From JAHEJA01 sp965656445 (GTDB taxonomy: Bacteria; Pseudomonadota; Alphaproteobacteria; Rhodobacterales; Rhodobacteraceae), in the NCBI GenBank assembly GCA_965656445.1, contig CBFHKO010000007.1:41120-105119 (forward strand): a stretch of 64,000 nt of DNA, in the 5' to 3' direction. The notes beneath the pieces were generated by a model that worked only from the letters and a program-made list of their open reading frames with translations, was not told the origin of the DNA and ran no database searches. Position 1 is the first letter of the stretch. Each line of letters opens with the position of its first letter. Of this stretch, positions 9,762 through 18,725 are shown piece after piece. Made by a program: the position numbers and the translations under genes.

Positions 9762-9866
9762 ATACTCTTTCGATACGATCAAATATTCATCTTGGTAGAA
9801 ATATACTCTAAGAAATATAGATGTAGCTGGTAAGTTATCTAACTTTAGTGAGTATTTGGTCGTAGC

Positions 9867-10560
9867 ATGCATCGTCCTCCGGAACTGACAAAACGTGAAA
9901 TGACGCTTGTCCCTCTTTTGGTTGAGGGGGCAACCAGAAAGGAAATTGCAGAGCAACTGTCCATCTCTGAGGAAACGGTTAAGGCCCATGTCCGCAGTAT
10001 TTTGCAAAAATTTGGGGTCTCAACCCTGCGCGAAGGCTTTGTTGATCATTGCTGCGGATCGCAGGCATGCCACCAATATTTTAAAAGCTGAAGTTGATGT
10101 TGTTTATGGGGAAGTGAAATCAACTGTTTTTACCTGTGGCATCGACGCGGGTGAAATTATTTCGGCGGAAATGTATGGCCGATCCGTCAAGGAAACGACA
10201 CGTCTGGATAATCGGAACTGGTATGAATTTGTTTTTGAGGAGCCTATTAAAAAAGGGGGGCAATACACGCGATCCTTGGTTCTGAAAACGCGCGATGCCT
10301 ATTTGAAAGAAACTGAATTTCAACTTCTCAAGATTTTCCGTCCCACTGCATTTGCCTCCATTCGGGTCACCTTCGAGGACAAACTGGTTCCCAAAGTCGC
10401 GAAAGCAGTCACAATGCATCAAGGGCGGGTGACAGGCGATACGAGCCTCAAGCTGAAGCGGTCTGGAAATAGTTTATACCTAGATATACCTGATCCCAAA
10501 GTGTACCATTCTTATGCAATTGAATGGGTGTGGGATGCGCCCTCAAACCCTAAATCGTGA
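9867..10560 (+). pseudogene. LuxR/GerE-type HTH regulator interrupted by a +1 frameshift
   Basis: From ATG 9867 the first frame encodes a clear LuxR-type helix-turn-helix (LTKREMTLVPLLVEGATRKE, then IAEQLSISEETVKAHV and LQKFGVSTLRE). After the GAA codon at 10032-10034 that frame leaves family-like sequence and stops at 10091. Dropping one base at 10035 joins it smoothly to another frame (ALLIIAADRRHATN...), which stays open to 10560. The restored product would be about 230 residues: HTH followed by a roughly 165-residue, probably beta-rich C-terminal domain that I do not recognise, containing SGNSLYLDIPD and YAIEWVWD. I see no slippery sequence, so decay or a sequencing error is likelier than programmed frameshifting. 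Neighbours give no function. Confidence 0.7.
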
Positions 10561-10597
10561 CGCTTTTCTAGGCTGTCGCGTATAGTTTGATGTGGGG

Positions 10598-11323
10598 ATG
10601 ACGATGGAAAACCTTGGTGATGTGGTGACAAATTGGTCTGGGGCGACATCCGCCTTACCAACTGAATTGAGTGGGACCTATGTCACGCTTGAACGGCTGC
10701 GACCTGATCTGCATGCGGCTAAGCTGTTTGAAGCCTTCAAAGACGCGGATCAGAATTGGGCCTATATGCCCTATGGTCCGTTTCACTCGTCAGCGCAGTA
10801 TTATAAATGGACCACAGAGGTTGCTGCACAGACGGACCCGTGGTTTTTCGCGCTCAAAGATCACGCGAGCGGCAAATACCTTGGGGTCTGTTCCTATCTG
10901 CGGATCGCCCCAGATATGGGAACAATCGAAGTCGGGCACATTAATTTTTCCCCCGCTCTACAAAGGAGCAGAGCCGCAACCGAAGCGATGTTCCTTATGA
11001 TGCAATGGGCTTTTGATAACGGTTATCGACGGTATGAGTGGAAGTGTCATGCGTTGAACATGGCCTCTCGACGTGCAGCCGAGCGTTTTGGATTTAGCTA
11101 TGAGGGCGTTTTTCGCCAAGCCGCTGTTGTCAAAGGGCGCAATCGTGACACAGCTTGGTTCGCCATGATCGACAGCGAATGGCCAGCCTTAAAAGAAGCC
11201 TTTACCTCTTGGCTCAGCCCCTCCAATTTTGACGCTGACGGCAATCAAAAGGAACGTCTTGGAAATTTGACGAGCCTTGTGCGCGTCGCCAGTGACCCCG
11301 CCCTAACATCTAAAACGGAGTAA
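10598..11323 (+). CDS. GNAT-family N-acetyltransferase (RimJ/RimL-like)
   Basis: A protein of about 240 residues with the GNAT acetyl-CoA fold. A YVTLERLRP strand opens the domain, IEVGHINFSPALQRSRAATE forms the acetyl-CoA-binding strand and helix, and YRRYEWKCHALNMASRRAAE followed by RFGFSYEGVFRQ is the characteristic C-terminal half. RimJ/RimL-type members acetylate protein N-termini, amino acids or small toxic compounds. The substrate is unknown here. In-frame starts are GTG 10592, ATG 10598 and ATG 10604, and a GGGG stretch at 10594-10597 could serve ATG 10604. Its last 14 bases overlap the end of the convergent response regulator. Confidence 0.85.
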   Translation: MTMENLGDVVTNWSGATSALPTELSGTYVTLERLRPDLHAAKLFEAFKDADQNWAYMPYGPFHSSAQYYKWTTEVAAQTDPWFFALKDHASGKYLGVCSYLRIAPDMGTIEVGHINFSPALQRSRAATEAMFLMMQWAFDNGYRRYEWKCHALNMASRRAAERFGFSYEGVFRQAAVVKGRNRDTAWFAMIDSEWPALKEAFTSWLSPSNFDADGNQKERLGNLTSLVRVASDPALTSKTE

Positions 11324-11972
11324 TAGAGTCAATCGCTGTTGTGAGCGTTTGATCCAATTTATGGGCATCATTTGCACTCAATGCTGAGAGCAAAGCGTGA
11401 TCCTTGGCTGAGGTCGCAATGCTATGGATAAAAGTGGACACATAGGGCGTCATTCCATCCTGAAGCAAAATCTGTGCGTGACAGAGATCGTCCCGATAGG
11501 CCAGCTCATCGGGTTCAACAGGATCGCCTATGTCGTGAACCGCTTGCAAAGCAGGTCGCCCCGGAAAATGGCGCAGAACCATAGATTGAAATTCATGAAT
11601 TGACTCTAATGGTTTCGCTAAAAACCCACTCGCCCCCGCCCTAAGAGCCGATTTATAATTCAAATCATCCCCACTGGTTGCGAGGATAACAGGAGGGATA
11701 TCAAAGCTTTGTTTGACCTCACGGATCAAATCAATTCCTGAGCCATCAGGCAATCCTATATCCACTATCATAACGTTTGGACGATAGGTGGTCAGATGTC
11801 GCCGCGCCGAGCCCAAGCAATCCGCCCGCCTAATCCGAGCGCCAGAGCGCAAACAGATAATCCGCAACGCTTCGCAGGCAAAGCGGCTATCCTCAACAAC
11901 CAAAATTGTCAGGCCGATCATCGGACGTTTTCTGGAGGCCGCCCCTTTTGTAATGTCTTCCAAAGTGTTCAT
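11310..11972 (-). CDS. Response regulator with receiver domain and unknown C-terminus
   Basis: A 220-residue protein. Residues about 21-135 form a receiver (REC) domain: acidic pocket VVEDS at 25-29, phospho-acceptor Asp71 in MIVDIGLPDGSG, the LATSG threonine/serine position near 99, and the AKPL lysine near 120. The remaining 80 residues have no DNA-binding motif and look helical, so it may act through protein contacts. A receiver-only signalling adaptor is the simplest reading. No kinase gene is adjacent. A CtrA-like site lies about 45 bases upstream of the ATG at 11972. Confidence 0.85.
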   Translation of the reverse strand: MNTLEDITKGAASRKRPMIGLTILVVEDSRFACEALRIICLRSGARIRRADCLGSARRHLTTYRPNVMIVDIGLPDGSGIDLIREVKQSFDIPPVILATSGDDLNYKSALRAGASGFLAKPLESIHEFQSMVLRHFPGRPALQAVHDIGDPVEPDELAYRDDLCHAQILLQDGMTPYVSTFIHSIATSAKDHALLSALSANDAHKLDQTLTTAIDSITPF

Positions 11973-12015
11973 GATGATGTCCCTTGAATCACCTAGATAC
12001 TTTGGAAAAGGTTGG

Positions 12016-12031
12016 CTAACATTTGGTTAAC
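12016..12031 (-). promoter_or_regulatory. CtrA-box-like site upstream of the response regulator
   Basis: CTAA-N7-TTAAC at 12016-12031 differs by one base from the alphaproteobacterial CtrA recognition pattern TTAA-N7-TTAAC. It sits 44-59 bases upstream of the response regulator start. A single near-match has limited weight. Confidence 0.3.
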
Positions 12032-12108
12032 TTGCAGGGTGCGGCTTTGCGTTCTCTTGTTTGGATCTCGCAAACATCGCATATCTTGCAAAACAAAGGA
12101 GACTACCC

Positions 12109-12513
12109 ATGATCGGCCGCTTAAATCACGTTGCAATCGCTGTTCCGGACCTTGACGCTGCATCCGAGCAATATCGCACTACGCTTGGGGCCAATGTTGG
12201 CGCTCCCCAAGATGAACCAGATCATGGTGTCACAGTTGTTTTTATCGAACTGCCGAACACAAAAATTGAATTGCTCTATCCACTTGGCGACAATAGCCCC
12301 ATCCAAGGGTTCTTGGACAAAAACCCCGCAGGCGGCATCCATCACATTTGTTACGAAGTGGATGATATCCTAAAAGCGCGTGATCAACTGATTGAAAACG
12401 GTGCCCGCGTCCTAGGGACAGGAGAGCCGAAAATTGGGGCGCATGGCAAGCCTGTCTTGTTTTTACACCCCAAAGACTTTAACGGCTGCTTAGTTGAACT
12501 AGAACAAGTCTAA
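12109..12513 (+). CDS. mce: Methylmalonyl-CoA epimerase
   Basis: A 134-residue vicinal-oxygen-chelate (glyoxalase fold) protein that interconverts (2S)- and (2R)-methylmalonyl-CoA in the propionyl-CoA to succinyl-CoA pathway. The start LNHVAIAVPDLDAA supplies the first metal-binding His. GGIHHICYEVDD near residue 76 and CLVELEQ at the C-terminus carry the other ligands. Length and order match the family closely. ATG 12109 has a clear AAAGGAG upstream. The frame is open to 12061 without a better start. It is followed 22 bases later by a DUF1467 gene, a pairing typical of Rhodobacteraceae. Confidence 0.93.
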   Translation: MIGRLNHVAIAVPDLDAASEQYRTTLGANVGAPQDEPDHGVTVVFIELPNTKIELLYPLGDNSPIQGFLDKNPAGGIHHICYEVDDILKARDQLIENGARVLGTGEPKIGAHGKPVLFLHPKDFNGCLVELEQV

Positions 12514-12535
12514 CTGAGCGAAAAAAGGAAACGTT

Positions 12536-12808
12536 ATGGGTATTACATCTGGCATTGTTTTATTTGCGGTTATTTGGTTCATGACGTTTCTTTGCGTGAT
12601 CCCAATTCGCCTCACCACGCAAGGTGACATCGGCGAAGTTGTCCCTGGAACGCATGCAGGATCCCCTGAGGTGCATAACCTCAAGAAAAAAGCATGGATC
12701 ACCACAGGGATTTCTGCGGTTCTTTGGGTCATCATCGCGAGCATCATTCTAAGCGGTGCGATCACTGTTCGTGATCTAGATTGGTTCCAGCGTATGGGTC
12801 CGAAGTAA
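12536..12808 (+). CDS. DUF1467 family small membrane protein
   Basis: A 90-residue protein with two predicted membrane helices (about residues 5-25 and 52-74). The loop GDIGEVVPGTHAGSPE between them is characteristic of DUF1467. Function unknown. The gene follows methylmalonyl-CoA epimerase with a short gap and an AAAAGGAAA ribosome site, so the two are probably co-transcribed. The last 47 bases overlap the 3' end of the convergent EI24 gene. Confidence 0.88.
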   Translation: MGITSGIVLFAVIWFMTFLCVIPIRLTTQGDIGEVVPGTHAGSPEVHNLKKKAWITTGISAVLWVIIASIILSGAITVRDLDWFQRMGPK

Positions 12809-13493
12809 GACCGTGAAAGAGATGTGTAAACGTCGCTGCCGCTAGGATAGGGACGAACAAGTTTGCAAGCGGTATCGACAAGGGTGCCGCCATGCAAATA
12901 CCAGCGACCCAGAGCGTTCCAATGTGTTTACGCCAAAGACGTTTGGCATCTGCCCGTCCAACACGTCGCGCAGCCACAAGCTGAAAATACTCACGTCCCA
13001 ACAGATACCCGTTCACCGACCAAAAGATCAGCGGTGCAAAGGGTGCAAAGAGCAAATACAAAAACAGAGCCAACATATTCGCAACGATGATCAATCCTAA
13101 AAAGTTTGCGGTATCCCTCAGGGATTGTGAAAACGATGTCGGCGTTGCGTCGGGCAAATGCGGGTAATGTTTTGTTTCCACAGCTTTTGCCACATCATCG
13201 ATGAAAAACGATGACATCAATGAGGCCACAGGTACCATCAAGAACACGGACAACACCAGAGACATAAAAATAGAGGCAATGCTAATGGCGGCGGATGTCT
13301 CAAAATCTCCGATAAACGGGATTGAAATCGTCCCTGCAAAAAACCAATTTGCCAATTGCCCCATGGAGAGAAAGACCAATACCAGAAAGCCGATCGCCAA
13401 AGCGATGCCTTTGAGCAAGACCGCTCTAAATGCAGGGTCCAAGGCTTGGGAGACTGCCTTGGAAAAGGAACTAAAGACCAGTGTCAAAGCCAC
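12762..13493 (-). CDS. EI24-domain (CysZ-like) membrane protein
   Basis: A 243-residue integral membrane protein with about five hydrophobic stretches, near residues 30-55, 65-95, 130-155, 160-175 and 195-225. The EI24-type central loop SSFFIDDVAKAVETKHYPHL and the later GYLLGREYFQLVAARR segment are seen in CysZ/EI24 proteins. CysZ transports sulfate, but many alphaproteobacterial homologues are uncharacterised, and no sulfate-assimilation gene is next to it. The GTG start at 13493 lies inside the upstream nitroreductase gene (10-base overlap), so the two are translationally linked. Confidence 0.83.
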   Translation of the reverse strand: MALTLVFSSFSKAVSQALDPAFRAVLLKGIALAIGFLVLVFLSMGQLANWFFAGTISIPFIGDFETSAAISIASIFMSLVLSVFLMVPVASLMSSFFIDDVAKAVETKHYPHLPDATPTSFSQSLRDTANFLGLIIVANMLALFLYLLFAPFAPLIFWSVNGYLLGREYFQLVAARRVGRADAKRLWRKHIGTLWVAGICMAAPLSIPLANLFVPILAAATFTHLFHGLTSDPYAGTNLDHEQ

Positions 13494-14056
13494 GTGACGA
13501 TCTCATCCAAATTGGGTCGAGGCCGTTCAGGGGGCGCGGATGTTTCAGTCCCGAAATAGACAAAGCCTGCGACGCTTTCATGTGCATTTAATCCCAGTCC
13601 GTCCTCAACAAAACCGCGATCATGGGATGGCCAGCCAGATAGCCAATTGGCACCCCAACCCGCAGCCAACCCTGCGTTTAACAGCGCCAAACACGCGGCC
13701 CCTGCGGAATAGGTTTGTTCTATCGCTGGGATTTTCTCCGATGGCTTTTGAACCTCTATGACGGCAACACAGATTTGCCCATCCTCAAATTGCCGCCGCC
13801 CTTTGGCAGTTTTGTCGCCGTCATATCCAAGCGCCTCGGCGCGTGCATCTACAAGCTGGGCCAATTGGTCCAGCTTGGGACGTGAAAGAACGATAAACCG
13901 CCATGGCTCAAGCTTGCCATGATCGGGGGTGCGCGCTGCGGCTTGAAGAAGCTCTCTTAACTGATCCGCAGTCGGGGCCGGTCCTGTCATCGTTTTGGCA
14001 GGACGCGACCTGCGGGTTAAAAGAAAATCGAGGGCGGCTTGATTTCGTTCAGGCAT
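13484..14056 (-). CDS. Nitroreductase-family flavoprotein (YdjA-like)
   Basis: A 190-residue FMN-dependent oxidoreductase. The opening FLLTRRSRPAKTM gives the flavin-phosphate-binding arginines. AAARTPDHGKLEPWRFIVLS near residue 39 is the standard nitroreductase segment, and GLAAGWGANWLSGW near 130 the flavin-contacting strand. The physiological substrate is unknown: quinones, nitro compounds and flavins are used by relatives. The ATG at 14056 has AGGA upstream. It overlaps the EI24 gene by 10 bases. Confidence 0.88.
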   Translation of the reverse strand: MPERNQAALDFLLTRRSRPAKTMTGPAPTADQLRELLQAAARTPDHGKLEPWRFIVLSRPKLDQLAQLVDARAEALGYDGDKTAKGRRQFEDGQICVAVIEVQKPSEKIPAIEQTYSAGAACLALLNAGLAAGWGANWLSGWPSHDRGFVEDGLGLNAHESVAGFVYFGTETSAPPERPRPNLDEIVTWL

Positions 14057-14132
14057 AGAGGGTCCTATCGTTTGCTGTTCTCTATGTAAGGGGGTCCTGT
14101 CAGAAATTCAATTCGTCCCGTTCAAAGGGCCC

Positions 14133-16406
14133 TTATGTGTCACATCGCAAACTGATGCCTACTTTGCCTTTGACGGAGTCAGACCATTTCACATGAACCG
14201 CAGTTTTGCCCGTTCCCTTTTCCGTATCGATATAGGGTGTCGTATAAATCGTTCGATTTGACCCTGTGCGAATAGGGCCTTGGGCGACAATGGACTGAAC
14301 ATCGCGCGCATATCCTGAAAACGGCAAAGCCGCGTTGCTCTCTACAGTCCAAGTGGTCGCCGCCGAATTTTGAGAGTGCACGACTCGCAGGGGGTTTTCG
14401 GTCTTGGTCGAGATGTTGTTGAAATTGTTGCCCATGAATTGAATATCCCAGAACCGATTGCGATCTAGGTCGGCATAGGTGGTATCAATGCGCTCGACAC
14501 GGTCGATTTGCCCATTGATGGATCGGAAGTTATTTCCGTTGACCGTCAAATTCGAAACCCCATGCCCCGTGCCGTAGGGTTTCACGACGATGTAAGAAAA
14601 CCAAGGGGCGACATCCCCACTTAGGAACACATTGTCGCTTATTGAAAGGGACGAAAATCCAAAGCCTGACACGAAGTCAGGGTTCGCGTCATGCTCATTT
14701 GTCCATTCTACAAAGCAGTTGTCGATGTAGTTTCCAACCACAGTGCTCGCCGAATTTGAACGCGTCAAAGCCAAGCCTGCCATGCGAATACCATCGGCGC
14801 GACCGTCCCCTTGGTAGAAATGGTTGCCGCTTATGATATTATTTGATCCACTCAAGATCGCAAAGTGACGGAATTGCGAGGCCCAGTTTTCCCGCAATTT
14901 CACATCGTTCGCACTGGCGTTTAACACAATACTCACGCGATCTTGGGCGGCACTTTGGCCCTCATCGGTGACAAAATGACAGCGATCAATGAGCATGCCT
15001 TGGCAGCCTTTGCCGCTTGAGGTGATCCCCCGATGACGTGGTCGGGTGATAAAGCAATCGCGCATGCTAAAGGTGATGCCTTCTTTGGCGAGGCTCACAC
15101 CACTGGCCACTCCATTGCAGTGAAGTTCAACATTTTGCAGCGAAAATTTAGAGAGCTTTTCAAAACCGCTGAAATCCAGCATGTATTTGAACCGCGTAAA
15201 GGTGAACTCTTGGGTGCCATCCGCGTCAAACAGGGGTTCAGAGAGGTGGATCACGTTGTTTTGGGCATCAATTCGGGTGACATAGACCTCGCGCCCGACG
15301 CCTGAACCTGTGACCAACGACCCCTCAGAGAGAGCCGTTATATTGTTAACCGATGTCAATTGTCGCGGATTTTGCGGAGTGTAACTGGCGCGCGCTATAG
15401 TGATGTCTTGTTCCCAGTCACCATCACCCTTTGCATAGAATTGGCCGTTACGAATAACGCGGCGAATGGCATAGGTGTCTTTTGTGGCAACGGCAGCTTG
15501 CATATCTACAGGTTCAGACAAAGAAATCGTCCGTCCCCCCAAATCTAAACTATCGTGATCGCTACTATTCAACAGGGCTTGAAACGCTTTTTTAAAGGCC
15601 AGCTCTTCGTTTTTGAATGCATCAATATAGGTTGTGAGGCGATAGGATTTGCTTAGGATGAGCGGTGCATCATCAGGCATAAGGATGCGACCCTGAAAAT
15701 CCACACGAGATGAGAGGGAACAGCCAGAGCCAATATAAAAATCACCCTCTGGAACCAAGATCGTGCGCCCATTGGCCGCTTGATCCGCCGCAAGAAAGGC
15801 GATGCGATCATCGGTTTCCCCATCCCCCAAGGCCCCAAAATCGCGCACATCAACATAGGGGATCATGTCTCGGATAAAGTGATCGGTCACATCTTCGATG
15901 AGAAGGTCATCAATGCGAATGATGCCGCCAATGCTGCCTTCAAAATCTAAACCAAAGTGACCAGATTTCGGCAAAGCGCCCCAGACCATATCAACACCAG
16001 AGCGCGCCCCAGGTCCAATGATCGCGGAGATTTCAAAAATCTTACCATAGGTATCCAAGGTTTGGCTGGGTCCGATCGCGCGGACTTCGGGGACGTGTTG
16101 ATCATTGGAATTCAGGGCATAACCCGCAATGCGCGCGCTGGGCATATTGCCCGCGATCAGCTTGACCCGTGCGGACACACGAATATAGCGCTCTAACACC
16201 ATAGGTGTTGCCTGCATATAACGCAGCTTTTCTGTTGGGAGCGATTTTGTAATCTCTAGGCATCCCTGAAAATCTGCATCCCCTGGGATGAAGGCGGCAC
16301 CGTCCCCTTGGGCATAGGTCTCAGACCCAGCTTGACCATTGTCGCGGGACCAAAGATCAAGCCCCTCTGAAAAAGGGGCGACGACTAAATCGGTGGAAAT
16401 GCTCAT
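14133..16406 (-). CDS. Pectate-lyase-type right-handed beta-helix protein
   Basis: A 757-residue protein. Residues about 1-180 form an N-terminal beta-rich region. The segment VDVRDFGALGDGETDDRIAF near residue 186 is the classic entry to a Pectate_lyase_3/GH28-like beta-helix, and many short Asn/Gly-rich turns follow (NNIISGNHFYQGDG, VVGNYIDNC, LTVNGNNFR). Such proteins are polysaccharide lyases, hydrolases, phage tail spikes or surface adhesins. There is no N-terminal signal peptide and no phage gene nearby. The ATG at 16406 has AAAGGA upstream. The DUF4864 and nitroreductase genes on either side give no clue. Confidence 0.75.
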   Translation of the reverse strand: MSISTDLVVAPFSEGLDLWSRDNGQAGSETYAQGDGAAFIPGDADFQGCLEITKSLPTEKLRYMQATPMVLERYIRVSARVKLIAGNMPSARIAGYALNSNDQHVPEVRAIGPSQTLDTYGKIFEISAIIGPGARSGVDMVWGALPKSGHFGLDFEGSIGGIIRIDDLLIEDVTDHFIRDMIPYVDVRDFGALGDGETDDRIAFLAADQAANGRTILVPEGDFYIGSGCSLSSRVDFQGRILMPDDAPLILSKSYRLTTYIDAFKNEELAFKKAFQALLNSSDHDSLDLGGRTISLSEPVDMQAAVATKDTYAIRRVIRNGQFYAKGDGDWEQDITIARASYTPQNPRQLTSVNNITALSEGSLVTGSGVGREVYVTRIDAQNNVIHLSEPLFDADGTQEFTFTRFKYMLDFSGFEKLSKFSLQNVELHCNGVASGVSLAKEGITFSMRDCFITRPRHRGITSSGKGCQGMLIDRCHFVTDEGQSAAQDRVSIVLNASANDVKLRENWASQFRHFAILSGSNNIISGNHFYQGDGRADGIRMAGLALTRSNSASTVVGNYIDNCFVEWTNEHDANPDFVSGFGFSSLSISDNVFLSGDVAPWFSYIVVKPYGTGHGVSNLTVNGNNFRSINGQIDRVERIDTTYADLDRNRFWDIQFMGNNFNNISTKTENPLRVVHSQNSAATTWTVESNAALPFSGYARDVQSIVAQGPIRTGSNRTIYTTPYIDTEKGTGKTAVHVKWSDSVKGKVGISLRCDT

Positions 16407-16492
16407 GAGATATCCTTTTGAAACGGAATGTTTCTGGTGGGATATCTTCAGGGGTTTAACGTCGGCTTGGGGCTACGCGCGCGCCCGTTGCG

Positions 16493-16897
16493 TCACACAG
16501 AGAAATCAGAAGCCTTAAGAAGAGCAACGCCGTTGATGCGCCACTCTTGACCAATTTGGATCATCTCATATTGCAAGAAATGAATAGCGCCTTGGACGTC
16601 CTTGATTTGAACGACTTGGTTAAAGCTGTTGCCAGATCGGGTAAGATCCAGAAACCGCACCGAGGTTTTGCGCCAGACCATGGGATAGCCGCGTTGCACC
16701 ATGCTCGCAAAATTTGCAGTGTTGCCAAAGATTTGCTGGATGCGTGGGCTGGCATAGGTAAAGGCGCGCTCAAAGTCATCCTCGTCGAAGGCATCGAGCT
16801 GCGCGGAAATTGTGGCTTGGATAGGGTCATTCGGGGTCGCCCAAACGCATGTGACCGAAGCCAAGATGAACAAAAGTGTCGCTAGAAATGATCGCAT
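16493..16897 (-). CDS. Exported DUF4864 protein
   Basis: A 134-residue protein with a Sec signal peptide (hydrophobic residues 4-20, probable cleavage after VWA). It then follows the DUF4864 pattern: IQATISAQLDAFDEDDFERA, a central FTYASPRIQQIFG, and the closing WRINGVALLKA. The fold resembles SnoaL/NTF2-like small domains. Its role is unknown and it is likely periplasmic. ATG 16897 is preceded by GGGGAA. It is separated from lysK by a terminator and from the beta-helix gene by 86 bases. Confidence 0.85.
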   Translation of the reverse strand: MRSFLATLLFILASVTCVWATPNDPIQATISAQLDAFDEDDFERAFTYASPRIQQIFGNTANFASMVQRGYPMVWRKTSVRFLDLTRSGNSFNQVVQIKDVQGAIHFLQYEMIQIGQEWRINGVALLKASDFSV

Positions 16898-16971
16898 GCC
16901 ATTCCCCTTTCTATAAAGGAGCTAGAACAAATTGAGTCCATTTCAACGATCACAGGATGTAACCAAAATGA

Positions 16972-16998
16972 AAAAGCAGGGCCAAAGCCCTGCTTTTA
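16972..16998 (-). terminator. Terminator downstream of lysK
   Basis: An 11-base perfect inverted repeat (AAAAGCAGGGC / GCCCTGCTTTT, loop of 4) sits 38 bases past the lysK stop. The T-rich side on the minus strand gives a standard intrinsic terminator. The symmetry would let it work in both directions. Confidence 0.85.
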
Positions 16999-17034
16999 AC
17001 GTATCTGTGTTTGGCAAAGCCAAACTCAATGCGG

Positions 17035-18609
17035 TTACATCAACTCACCGTTGAGGCCAGCATCAATCAACGCGATGGTTTCATCGACCCCGTAAAGGGC
17101 GATAAAGCCGCCAAACCGTGGGCCTTGGGATGCACCTAATAGAACCTCATAGAGCGCCTTGAACCAATCCCGAAGGGGATCAAAGCGGTCACGCCCGCAG
17201 GCAAAGACAAGGGACTGAAGCTCTTCTGCGTCCAAGCCCCCGTCCCAGGCTTTGAGTTGGTCACGCAGATCAACCAAAGCCTCGCGCTCAAGCTCAGTGG
17301 GGGCTCGGAAGGTTTTGTTTGGTTTGACGAAATCATTGTAATAGCGCACCGCAAATCCGGCCGCTTGATCTAGCTGCGGGTTCTTCTCGGCCGTTGCATC
17401 GGGCGCATAGCGTTGGATAAAGCCCCAAAGTTGGTCTTTTTCATCCGCATTCGCCACAGCAGCCAAGTTCAGCAACATCGAAAATGGCACAACCATATCA
17501 GACGCCGGAACGTTGTGCCCATGGATATGGAACACAGGATTATTCAAACGTGCGGCTTCATCTTGGCCCGCATAGGCGCGAAGCTGTTGGTGATATTCGT
17601 CAACTGCCTTGGGGATCACGTCAAAATACATGCGCTTGGCTGTTTTTGGCTTTTGATACATGAAATAGGACAAGGATTCCGTTGAGGCATAGGTGAGCCA
17701 TTCATCAATGGAAATTCCATTGCCGCTTGATTTCGAAATCTTTTGGCCCTTGTCATCCAAGAACAATTCATAAGTGAAATGCTCAGGCGCCTTGTGACCC
17801 AAAATTTCGCAAATCTTGTCATAGATCGGCGTATTCGTGGAATGGTCTTTGCCATACATTTCAAAATCCACACCCAAGGCCGCCCAACGCGCACCGAAGT
17901 CTGGTTTCCACTGCAATTTCACATTGCCCCCCGTGACAGGAAGCGTCCATTCTTTGCCGTCTTCATCGTCAAAGGTGATTGTGTAGGTTTCGGCATTCAC
18001 CTCTTTCATCGGCACATACATCACTCGGCCGGTTTCAGGGTGAATTGGCAAAAAGATAGAATAAGTCTGGCGTCGCTCATCGCGGAGCGATTTCAACATG
18101 ACTTTCATCACATCGTCATAGCGCTCTACTGCGCGCTTGAGCACCTCGTCAAATTGACCGGATCGGTAAAAATCTGTGGCCGAATAGAAGTCATATTCAA
18201 ACCCAAAAGTATCCAAAAAGCGGCGCAACATCGCGTTGTTGTGATCGCCAAAGCTATCATGCGTTCCAAAAGGATCAGGCACAGAAGTAAGGGGCTTTTG
18301 TAGATGCTCCTGAAGCATGTCTTGGTTGGGCACATTGCCTGGCACCTTGCGCATGCCGTCCAAGTCATCGGAAAAACAAATCAGCTTTGCTGGAATATCC
18401 GAAATTTCCCGAAACGCGCGCAAAATCATCGTTGTGCGTGCGACTTCGCCAAAGGTTCCGATATGTGGCAAACCAGAGGGACCGTAGCCTGTTTCAAACA
18501 GGACATATCCCTTTTCTGGCGGCGACTTTTCATAGCGTTTGAGCACACGGCGCGCTTCTTCAAACGGCCAAGCTTTTGAGCTCATTGCTGCGTCGCGCAG
18601 ATTAGACAT
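17035..18609 (-). CDS. lysK: Class I lysyl-tRNA synthetase
   Basis: A 524-residue synthetase of the class I (archaeal/spirochaete/alphaproteobacterial) type, not the usual class II LysS. The HIGH-type motif appears as GLPHIGTFGEVART near residue 47, and the KMSKS-type loop as KISKSSGNG near residue 291. An alpha-helical anticodon-binding region forms the C-terminal third. It activates lysine and charges tRNA-Lys. The ATG at 18609 has GGAGAA upstream. It is divergent from the TerB-like gene, with about 115 bases between that must hold both promoters. Confidence 0.95.
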   Translation of the reverse strand: MSNLRDAAMSSKAWPFEEARRVLKRYEKSPPEKGYVLFETGYGPSGLPHIGTFGEVARTTMILRAFREISDIPAKLICFSDDLDGMRKVPGNVPNQDMLQEHLQKPLTSVPDPFGTHDSFGDHNNAMLRRFLDTFGFEYDFYSATDFYRSGQFDEVLKRAVERYDDVMKVMLKSLRDERRQTYSIFLPIHPETGRVMYVPMKEVNAETYTITFDDEDGKEWTLPVTGGNVKLQWKPDFGARWAALGVDFEMYGKDHSTNTPIYDKICEILGHKAPEHFTYELFLDDKGQKISKSSGNGISIDEWLTYASTESLSYFMYQKPKTAKRMYFDVIPKAVDEYHQQLRAYAGQDEAARLNNPVFHIHGHNVPASDMVVPFSMLLNLAAVANADEKDQLWGFIQRYAPDATAEKNPQLDQAAGFAVRYYNDFVKPNKTFRAPTELEREALVDLRDQLKAWDGGLDAEELQSLVFACGRDRFDPLRDWFKALYEVLLGASQGPRFGGFIALYGVDETIALIDAGLNGELM

Positions 18610-18725
18610 GATGGTTCTCCGATTCTTTTCATCGCATATTGGGATAAACGTCCATGCTACCTATTGATAGTGATGGGAATGGTCAATATTCTATACGTAT
18701 TGCATTTGTTTGAAAGGGTATCATT

